From positions 1 to 5,458 of the forward strand of contig DGTB01000075.1 in assembly GCA_002394185.1 (NCBI GenBank): DNA of 5,458 bases, given 5' to 3'. Positions 1 through 4,792 of the stretch are shown here, in pieces. Every line of letters begins with the position of its first letter. Position 1 is the first letter of the stretch. The translations under genes were made by a program, and so were the position numbers. The notes beneath the pieces are model-generated. The model was not told the origin of the DNA and ran no database searches. It saw only the letters and a program-made list of their open reading frames with translations. This DNA is from Bacteroidales bacterium UBA4347 (GTDB lineage Bacteria; Bacteroidota; Bacteroidia; Bacteroidales; P3).

Positions 1-13
1 GGCGTATCGGGTA

Positions 14-51
14 GGGGTTTGACCCCCTGATGGGGTGAAAAAATATTTTTT
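14..51 (+). terminator. weak hairpin plus T-tract, possible terminator of an upstream gene
   Basis: Bases 22-26 (ACCCC) can pair with 32-36 (GGGGT) over a 5-base loop. The T-run (46-53) that follows lies after an intervening A-rich stretch. The same ACCCC can instead pair with GGGGT at 14-18 over a 3-base loop, so two mutually exclusive hairpins are possible. The stem is short and the T-run is not directly adjacent, so this is only a plausible terminator for a gene left of the window. It lies upstream of the predicted start of P1, so it should not be part of the P1 transcript. Confidence 0.35.
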
Positions 52-62
52 TTGAAAAAAAT

Positions 63-93
63 TTTGCCGGTTTGAAAAATGTTTGTAACTTTG
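63..93 (+). promoter_or_regulatory. P1: Bacteroidetes-type promoter of the membrane protein/winged-helix unit
   Basis: A -33 TTTG (63-66) is followed after exactly 19 bases by TAACTTTG (86-93), matching the TTTG/TAnnTTTG consensus of the primary sigma factor of Bacteroidetes. Transcription would begin near base 97-101, leaving a leader of under 20 bases before the ATG at 117. This argues against the in-frame TTG at 72 as a start, since it lies inside the promoter. Confidence 0.8.
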
Positions 94-104
94 CAGCGCA
101 AAGT
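88..104. promoter_or_regulatory. candidate operator O1, inverted repeat over the P1 start site
   Basis: ACTTTGC-AGC-GCAAAGT is a perfect inverted repeat with 7-base arms. Its left arm is shared with the -7 element and its right arm covers the presumed transcription start, a position suited to repression. The same ACTTTG-N5-CAAAGT arrangement recurs at P2 (1076-1092). The obvious candidate binder is the winged-helix protein encoded at 749-1048 in the same transcript; that assignment is inference. Confidence 0.65.
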
Positions 105-116
105 GCTACTAAAAAC

Positions 117-752
117 ATGGAAAACAAAGATGCCATACAAGACTTGGAAAGTATCCGCACAATGATGGAGCGGAGCTCTCGTTTCCAGACAATTAACGGA
201 TGGGGAGTGACCGCCGTGGGACTCATCGCCCTGGTGGCGGCAGTGGTGGCCAACGGACTCTTCTACGAGGGTTCAGACTCTTGGTTCTCAACGCTCTATG
301 GCAACACCGACTACCTTTGGAGCCACAAGACCCAAATTGCCATCATCGGAGCCCTGATTTTGGTCGCCGTGTGCGGCGGAATCGTCTTTTTCTCCTCCCT
401 CTGGATGGCGAAAAGAAAAAATATTTCCGTCACCCTCGACCCCAACATGCGCCGCACGATGCTCAACTTCGCCGTGCCGCTGCTGGCCGGCGCCGTCCTC
501 TGCACGGCCCTGCTGATGCAGGGACACTACGGACTGACCTCCTCCATCATGCTCATCTTCTACGGTCTGGCACTCATCAACTGCCACCACTTCTCCCACC
601 GCCTGCTGGGCGTGCTGGGCTACCTGGAGCTGGCGCTCGGACTGGCCGACTGCTTCGTCGTCACCCACGCACTGCTCTTCTGGGCCCTGGGATTCGGGGC
701 GCTGCACGTGGTGTTCGGACTGCTGCTCATCGTCAAAAACCGCCGCGGATGA
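117..752 (+). CDS. six-segment membrane protein, partner of the winged-helix regulator
   Basis: This encodes 211 residues of unknown function. The ATG at 117 is chosen because the only in-frame alternative (TTG at 72) falls within the promoter. The N-terminal 25 residues are polar and include the stretch DLESIRTMMERSSRF, which resembles a conserved N-terminus seen in Bacteroidetes membrane proteins next to HTH_34 regulators (recalled, not searched). Hydrophobic segments lie at about residues 28-49, 72-96, 116-134, 138-156, 162-180 and 184-206, separated by a basic loop at 98-114 (AKRKN...MRR). No catalytic motif is visible; a His pair (157-158) and Cys156 sit at the end of the fourth segment. 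The stop overlaps the start of the winged-helix gene (ATGA at 749-752), implying translational coupling. It may sense or transmit an envelope signal to the regulator, but nothing in the sequence proves this. Confidence 0.88.
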   Translation: MENKDAIQDLESIRTMMERSSRFQTINGWGVTAVGLIALVAAVVANGLFYEGSDSWFSTLYGNTDYLWSHKTQIAIIGALILVAVCGGIVFFSSLWMAKRKNISVTLDPNMRRTMLNFAVPLLAGAVLCTALLMQGHYGLTSSIMLIFYGLALINCHHFSHRLLGVLGYLELALGLADCFVVTHALLFWALGFGALHVVFGLLLIVKNRRG

Positions 753-1048
753 AGGTGTCGCTCATAGGATTCAACAAGGCGTTCGAGAACCGGGCGCGAC
801 TGGGCATCATGTCGGTGCTGATGGTCAACGACACGGTTGACTTCACCACCCTCAAGCAGTGGCTGGAGCTCACCGACGGCAACCTGGCCAGTCACACCCG
901 CGCCCTCGAGGAGCTGGGCTACATCGCCTGCGAGAAGCGCTTCGTGGGCCGCAAGCCCAACACCACCTTCCGCGCCACCCTGCAGGGGCGCGAGGCCTTC
1001 CAGGAACACCTCGCCGCCCTCGAGCAGTTCGTCAAGGAACAGAAATGA
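749..1048 (+). CDS. winged-helix DNA-binding transcriptional regulator, HTH_34 type
   Basis: This encodes a compact 99-residue protein that consists essentially of one winged-helix domain. Features in order: an N-terminal helix with FENRARLGIMSVLMV (residues 13-27); a DFTTLKQWLELTDGNLASH helix-turn-helix (31-49), whose TDGNLASHTRALEELGYI stretch is the recognition helix region; and a wing with the GRKPNTTFRAT signature (68-77). A C-terminal helix (80-98) probably mediates dimerisation. This pattern is typical of the HTH_34 family (PF13601 by memory), related to MarR/ArsR-like one-component regulators. It has no separate ligand domain and no metal-binding cysteine set. Its start overlaps the stop of the membrane-protein gene by ATGA. 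It probably binds the palindromes at P1 and P2 as a dimer; that is inference from position. Confidence 0.92.
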   Translation: MKVSLIGFNKAFENRARLGIMSVLMVNDTVDFTTLKQWLELTDGNLASHTRALEELGYIACEKRFVGRKPNTTFRATLQGREAFQEHLAALEQFVKEQK

Positions 1049-1081
1049 TTGAAACATATATTTTTTTGCATATTAACTTTG
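1049..1081 (+). promoter_or_regulatory. P2: promoter of the creD operon
   Basis: TAACTTTG at 1074-1081 is a perfect -7 element. The -33 box is degenerate: TTG at 1049-1051 lies 22 bases upstream, directly after the stop codon of the winged-helix gene. The spacer is very AT-rich (ATATATTTTTTT). The weak -33 suggests a weaker or more regulated promoter than P1. It gives the creD operon its own start, although read-through from P1 is possible because no terminator lies between. Confidence 0.7.
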
Positions 1082-1092
1082 AAACACAAAGT
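1076..1092. promoter_or_regulatory. candidate operator O2, inverted repeat over the P2 start site
   Basis: ACTTTG-AAACA-CAAAGT is a perfect 6-base inverted repeat with the same spacing and the same position relative to the -7 element as O1. The similarity continues downstream (CAAAGTnCTAnTnAAAA in both copies). Two copies at neighbouring promoters point to a shared regulator. Confidence 0.65.
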
Positions 1093-1114
1093 ACTATTTA
1101 AAATATAAAACACA

Positions 1115-2395
1115 ATGAAAACAATGGAAAACAACAACATGGATTCGCGCCGCGGGCGCAACGGCATCAAACTGGCCATCATCGTCGGACTCTGCATCCT
1201 CCTGCTCATCCCCTGGGCATTCATACGGTCGCTCATCAGCGAGCGCAGCACCACCGCCACCGGCGCCGAGAGCGAGGTGTGCGAGAAATGGGGCACGGCA
1301 CAGGCGGTGAAGGGGCCCGCCGTCAAGGTGTACACGCAGAAGGACGAGCAGTCGTTCTCGCTGCTGCCCGACCAGCTGGACATCAAGGCCGAGGTGAACA
1401 CCCGCAACCTCAACCGAGGCATCTACGACTTCACGGTCTACGACGCCGACATCGTCCTCAGCGGCACCTTCCTCCTGCCGCCGACCCTCACCGACACTCA
1501 GCGTGCCCTGCTGGCGCAGAACTGCTGGCAGATGGCCGTGGAACTCAGCTCCCTCAAAGGGCTCACCGACAATCCCACCGTCACCGTCGGCGGCCGCACC
1601 CTCACACCGCAGGAGATCTCCTTCGAGGGGTCGCGACTGCTGTGGCGTGCCGACCTCAGCACCCTGGTGGCCGGTGCCGTCCTCCCGTTCGAGATCCGTC
1701 TGCCACTGCGCGGCTCCAACGAGCTGAAGTTCGTGCCCATGGGCAACACCACGTCGGTGCAGATGCACTCCAACTGCCCCACCCCCTCGTTCGACGGCAA
1801 CTTCCTGCCCGTGGAGCGCACGGTGACCTCCGAGGGATTCGACGCGCAGTGGCGTGTGCTGGCCATCAACCGCAGCTTCTCGCAGGTGGTGCCCAAAAAC
1901 AGCTGGCACGGCACCAACAGCGACTCCTTCAGCGTGCAGCTGCGGCAGCCCGTGATGCAGTACCAGCAGAACGACCGCGCCTCGAAGTATGCCTTCCTCG
2001 TGGTGCTGCTCACCTTCGCCGTGGTCTTCTTCGTCGAGGTGCGCCGCGAGCGTCCCATCCATCCCGTGCAGTACCTGCTCATCGGCATCGCCGTCATGCT
2101 GTTCTACACGCTGCTGCTCTCCTTCTCGGAGCATCTGTCGTTCCTGGTGTCGTACTTCATTGCGTCGGTCATGACGGCCGGTCTGCTGGGCGTCTACCTC
2201 GGCGCCATCATGCGCGACAAGAAGGTGGGCCTCGTCATCGGCGGCCTGCTGGCGGCACTCTATGCCTTCATCTACATCCTGCTGCAGATCGAGAGCTACG
2301 CCCTGCTGGTGGGCAGCGTGGGCCTCTTCGCCCTGCTGGCGGTGGCCATGGCGGCCTCGCGGCGTATCGACTGGTACAGCAACAATAAAGAATAG
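1115..2395 (+). CDS. creD: CreD-family inner-membrane protein
   Basis: This encodes 426 residues with the CreD architecture (COG4452/PF06123 by memory; E. coli CreD is about 450). A basic cytoplasmic N-terminus (SRRGRNG) precedes one membrane segment at about 18-40. A large periplasmic domain follows (about 41-290), and a cluster of hydrophobic segments at about 292-309, 317-337, 341-364, 371-390 and 393-414 ends the protein. Recognisable family signatures are PSFDGNFLPVERTVTSEGFDAQW (224-246), YQQNDRASKYAFL (283-295), HPVQYLLIGIAVMLFYTLLLS (316-336), YALLVGSVGLFALLAVAM (395-412) and the ending RRIDWY. In enterobacteria creD is induced by the CreBC two-component system and is linked to envelope integrity and beta-lactam response; its molecular activity is not settled. 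Here it follows a winged-helix regulator instead. The start is uncertain: in-frame ATGs occur at 1115, 1124 and 1139, and the 1124 one mirrors the ATGGAAAAC start of the gene at 117. Confidence 0.93.
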   Translation: MKTMENNNMDSRRGRNGIKLAIIVGLCILLLIPWAFIRSLISERSTTATGAESEVCEKWGTAQAVKGPAVKVYTQKDEQSFSLLPDQLDIKAEVNTRNLNRGIYDFTVYDADIVLSGTFLLPPTLTDTQRALLAQNCWQMAVELSSLKGLTDNPTVTVGGRTLTPQEISFEGSRLLWRADLSTLVAGAVLPFEIRLPLRGSNELKFVPMGNTTSVQMHSNCPTPSFDGNFLPVERTVTSEGFDAQWRVLAINRSFSQVVPKNSWHGTNSDSFSVQLRQPVMQYQQNDRASKYAFLVVLLTFAVVFFVEVRRERPIHPVQYLLIGIAVMLFYTLLLSFSEHLSFLVSYFIASVMTAGLLGVYLGAIMRDKKVGLVIGGLLAALYAFIYILLQIESYALLVGSVGLFALLAVAMAASRRIDWYSNNKE

Positions 2396-2402
2396 CACCG
2401 CT

Positions 2403-3050
2403 ATGCGACGCACACTCATCATCTCCGCAATCGTCGTCGCCGTGCTCTGGGTGGCAGCAGTGGCCGTAAGGCTGCTGCTGCCCTGGGGGGCACACCTCGT
2501 GGGCTTGGCCGACATCATCCTCTACTGGGTCGCCGTGGCGGCCACGGTGGTGCTGACGGCCATGGTTTTCTACTCCCTGCTGCACCGCCAGCCGCTACTC
2601 ATGCGTATAGCCGGTTGGGCGTTCTACCTCCTGATCGGCCTGGAGGGCATGCTCGTCGCCGCCGTCATCGGCAGCACCACATTCCTCTTCAACGCCCTGC
2701 CCGAAGCCAAGGTCGTCGACATCGACGACCGCTACCTCGTGCGGAGCGATTTCTGGGACGGCCATGTGCTCTACGAGCGCGACGGACTGGTGGAGCGACG
2801 GCTGACGGCCATCGAGTTCGGCTGGTACCTCGACGAGGAGCATGTGGACAACCTCCGCGTGGCGGTATGCCCGAAGCATGAACTGCTGCTCATCGAGTGC
2901 GACGACCGTCCCGAGGACCTCCCCACCGACGAGGATGCCGCCATGCCCACCCGCACCCACCACCGCTACCTACAGTCGCTCGACGGCCTCCAATACGACG
3001 ACGCCGAGACGATAGACCTCCTCGAGAAATGTCCGGAACTGCAAAGATGA
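2403..3050 (+). CDS. three-segment membrane protein with acidic soluble tail, unknown function
   Basis: This encodes 215 residues that match no family I recognise. The ATG at 2403 lies 7 bases after the creD stop, so the two are co-transcribed. Hydrophobic segments lie at about 5-25, 34-59 and 68-96, all in the first half. The C-terminal half (about 100-215) is soluble and rich in Asp and Glu. It has a beta-like block EAKVVDIDDRYLVRSDFW (101-118), then AIEFGWYLDEEHVDNLRVAV (136-155), an acidic stretch ECDDRPEDLPTDED (165-178) and a final YDDAETIDLLEKCPEL. It has three tail cysteines or fewer in no metal-binding pattern. The stop overlaps the next start (ATGA, 3047-3050). Its position suggests an accessory protein of the CreD unit; this is inference. 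Confidence 0.85.
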   Translation: MRRTLIISAIVVAVLWVAAVAVRLLLPWGAHLVGLADIILYWVAVAATVVLTAMVFYSLLHRQPLLMRIAGWAFYLLIGLEGMLVAAVIGSTTFLFNALPEAKVVDIDDRYLVRSDFWDGHVLYERDGLVERRLTAIEFGWYLDEEHVDNLRVAVCPKHELLLIECDDRPEDLPTDEDAAMPTRTHHRYLQSLDGLQYDDAETIDLLEKCPELQR

Positions 3051-3526
3051 CGCGCCACCGTCTACCCTTATACGCCGCCTTCCTGCTGCTCTACCTGGCA
3101 GGCGACCTTCTTGGCAACCTGCTGTGGGCGCTGACGCATTATGTTTTCGACTTTCACTGCCTGCCATACCCAGGCCAGGTGCCGGAGCGCATCCTCGCTT
3201 CGGCCCTGGCGGGCATGCTGCTCGCAGTGGCTCCAGCCTGGCTATGGCACCGTTGGCACAGCCGGTGGGTAGCCATGCTGCCTGCCATACCCCTGCTCGC
3301 CTTCAACCTATGGCTGCACCTCTTTCCCGGCCCCCTGGGCGAAGGACAGGAACTTCTGTCAGCCCTTTGGGAAAGCTCCATGATACCCGTGGCCGAGACA
3401 GGTAAAGTGTTGATGGCACTATTCGACGGTCTCCAATGCCTCCCCTTCGTCTGCATCGTCGTCCTGCCGCCGCTCTACTATGCCCTCCTCGTCCTGCTGG
3501 CCACGACTGTCGCACAACGCAAATAA
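3047..3526 (+). CDS. small four-segment membrane protein, unknown function
   Basis: This encodes 159 residues with no recognised family. The ATG at 3047 overlaps the preceding stop; an in-frame ATG at 3029 would add six residues (MSGTAK) but would overlap the previous gene by 22 bases. Hydrophobic segments are at about 7-30, 47-67, 74-92 and 128-153. A cytoplasm- or periplasm-facing loop (about 93-125) contains FPGPLGEGQE and ESSMIPVAETGK. The loop between segments 1 and 2 (HYVFDFHCLPYPGQVPER) is rich in aromatics, and Trp is frequent (WLWHRWHSRW at 65-74). It is the last gene of the creD unit. The protein could be orphan and lineage-specific; codon usage looks like that of its neighbours. 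Confidence 0.8.
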   Translation: MTRHRLPLYAAFLLLYLAGDLLGNLLWALTHYVFDFHCLPYPGQVPERILASALAGMLLAVAPAWLWHRWHSRWVAMLPAIPLLAFNLWLHLFPGPLGEGQELLSALWESSMIPVAETGKVLMALFDGLQCLPFVCIVVLPPLYYALLVLLATTVAQRK

Positions 3527-3542
3527 TTTTTTTTATCAACGG

Positions 3543-3573
3543 TGTTATATTTCCGCCCCCTCTGCGTCTAACA
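3543..3573 (+). promoter_or_regulatory. tentative ECF-type promoter of the sigma unit
   Basis: The 74-base spacer before the sigma gene contains TGTTAT (3543-3548) and CGTC (3565-3568) 16 bases apart, which loosely resembles the GTAAC-like/CGTC layout of many ECF promoters and could allow autoregulation. The alternative is a degenerate primary-sigma -7 element, TATATTTC (3546-3553), for which no -33 box is found at the right distance. TGTTA/TAACA (3543-3547, 3569-3573) also form an inverted repeat. All are weak matches in a short spacer. Confidence 0.22.
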
Positions 3574-3600
3574 AAGCAGAACACCAACAACCAACGCACC

Positions 3601-4098
3601 ATGGAACACAACGACGAACAGGACGAATTCCTCCGGCAGCTGCGACGCAACGACCGGCTGATCTACAAGGTTTGCATGGCCTTCACCGACCGCCAGCCCG
3701 ACAATGTGCGCGACCTCTACCAGGACATCGTCTGCAACCTCTGGGAGGGACGCCTCCAATGGCACGGACAATGTTCGGAGAGCACCTGGTACTACCGCGT
3801 GGCACTGAACACCGCCATCTCGCAGTGGCGACGACGGCGACGGCGTCCCACGATAGTGGAGCTGACCCCCGAGATGGCCGAGCGTCTGGCCGAAGAGCAG
3901 GGCGACACGCTGGTCGCCGAACTCTACCGCCGCATCGACCGCCTCGGCAACGCCGACAAAGCCGTCACCCTCCTCTACCTCGACGGCCTCTCGCAGGCCG
4001 AGATGGCCGACATCCTGGGCATCAACGAGGCCGCCGTCGGCATGCGCGTCATGCGTGTCAAAAGAAGATTGCAAACCCTTAACACCGAAGACCTATGA
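3601..4098 (+). CDS. ECF-type RNA polymerase sigma factor
   Basis: This encodes 165 residues, the usual length for an ECF sigma factor, with only regions 2 and 4. Region 2 spans about residues 12-80: RNDRLIYKVCMAFT, then DNVRDLYQDIVCNLWEG for core RNA polymerase and -10 contacts, then STWYYRVALNTAISQWRRR. A run of six Arg (77-82) closes region 2. The linker is short (83-104). Region 4 (about 105-158) contains the helix-turn-helix LSQAEMADILGINEAAVGMR (130-149), followed by MRVKRRLQTL, for -35 recognition. The ATG at 3601 follows a C/A-rich leader without a Shine-Dalgarno sequence, as expected in Bacteroidetes. The start of the next gene overlaps the stop (ATGA, 4095-4098), the classic arrangement of a sigma factor and its membrane-bound antagonist. 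It does not sit next to a SusC/FecR cassette, so it is not an obvious nutrient-uptake sigma. Confidence 0.93.
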   Translation: MEHNDEQDEFLRQLRRNDRLIYKVCMAFTDRQPDNVRDLYQDIVCNLWEGRLQWHGQCSESTWYYRVALNTAISQWRRRRRRPTIVELTPEMAERLAEEQGDTLVAELYRRIDRLGNADKAVTLLYLDGLSQAEMADILGINEAAVGMRVMRVKRRLQTLNTEDL

Positions 4099-4733
4099 AC
4101 AACGAGTCCCAACCCAACCTCACCCTCGAGCAGATGCAGCAGCTCTGGCAGCAGTGCAACGAGCGCCTGACGCGTATAGCCACCCTGCAGGAGGCCACCG
4201 TGCGCCGTGCCCTCGAGCGCTCCCTCTCCTCCACCCACCGCCGCATGCTGCGCGACAAGCAGGCGCAGCTCCTCGTCGGCGCCGTCGTCCCCCTCTTCTT
4301 CGCAACGCAATACCGCCTCTACCTCGGCGACTGGCGCTACCTGCTGCCCTACCTCGTCTTCTTCCTCCTCTGGGCGTGGCTCCTCACGGCCGAGTACCGT
4401 CTCTACCGCCTCGTCCGCGCCCTCGACCCCCTGCAGCATACACCCATGGAGGTGGCACAGGCCTCTGAGCGCCTCCTGCGGGCCGAGAAGGTCAACATGA
4501 TTGGTTCCATCTGCTCCATCCCGCTGCTGATTGTCGACTTCGCCCCGCTGTGTGCCCGCCTGCGCGGACTGGACATCTACGCCTACACCGCCGACCACCC
4601 CCTGTTCCAGGCACTGCTCTTCCTCGGCACGGCCGCCTTCAGCACCGCCCTGGCCGTGTGGTACTACCGCCGCTACCGCAGCCTCCTCCATCGGTTGAAA
4701 CAGGACCTTAGCCAGTACGGCGACCTGCAATAA
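4095..4733 (+). CDS. four-segment membrane protein, candidate anti-sigma partner
   Basis: This encodes 212 residues. The first 55 are polar and probably helical (LEQMQQLWQQCNERLTRI, 11-28, then RRALERSLSSTHRRMLRDKQ), a size and position suited to clamping a sigma factor in the cytoplasm. Hydrophobic segments follow at about 57-73, 82-101, 136-155 and 169-190. A cytoplasmic loop (102-134) is rich in Arg and Glu, and a basic tail (191-212, YYRRYRSLLHRLKQ) ends the protein. There is no HxxxCxxC zinc motif and no FecR-like domain, so it is not a classic ZAS or FecR anti-sigma. The role rests on translational coupling with the sigma gene and on the general pattern of Bacteroidetes sigma/membrane-protein pairs. 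It could equally be an unrelated membrane protein. Confidence 0.85.
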   Translation: MNNESQPNLTLEQMQQLWQQCNERLTRIATLQEATVRRALERSLSSTHRRMLRDKQAQLLVGAVVPLFFATQYRLYLGDWRYLLPYLVFFLLWAWLLTAEYRLYRLVRALDPLQHTPMEVAQASERLLRAEKVNMIGSICSIPLLIVDFAPLCARLRGLDIYAYTADHPLFQALLFLGTAAFSTALAVWYYRRYRSLLHRLKQDLSQYGDLQ

Positions 4734-4775
4734 AACAACAGTCCCCGTCGGAACGCCGGCGGGAACCATTGTTTT
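4732..4775. terminator. bidirectional intrinsic terminator between the sigma unit and ackA
   Basis: CCCGTCGG (4744-4751) pairs with CCGGCGGG (4756-4763) over an AACG loop, giving 8 pairs with one T-G wobble. AAAACAA (4732-4738) before it can pair with TTGTTTT (4769-4775) after it, so each strand reads a GC-rich hairpin flanked by an A-run and a T-rich run. It starts at the stop codon of the membrane-protein gene and lies 18 bases beyond the ackA stop, so it can serve both convergent units. Confidence 0.85.
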
Positions 4776-4792
4776 CGGTAGTTGGAACACCT

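Noticed and set aside
72..116. TTG start at 72 for the first membrane protein
   Set aside because: It lies within promoter P1, upstream of the predicted transcript start, and the added residues have no family resemblance.
200..748. Upstream extension of the winged-helix frame to base 200
   Set aside because: The extra sequence is Arg/Pro/His-rich and overlaps the membrane-protein gene out of frame. The start at 749 gives a protein matching the full regulator domain.
1094..2518. Long open frame of 474 codons on the minus strand opposite creD
   Set aside because: Its predicted protein is low-complexity, rich in His, Gln, Glu and Gly, and the frame is a by-product of GC-rich codons in creD, whose family signatures are clear on the plus strand.
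3527..3545. T-tract after the last gene of the creD unit as an intrinsic terminator
   Set aside because: There is a run of eight T but no GC-rich inverted repeat before it, so read-through into the sigma unit cannot be excluded.
3820..3846. CGACGG-type short repeat in the sigma gene as a possible microsatellite or slippage site
   Set aside because: It simply encodes the six-Arg run at the end of region 2; the codons are mixed (CGA, CGG, CGT) and the frame is intact.
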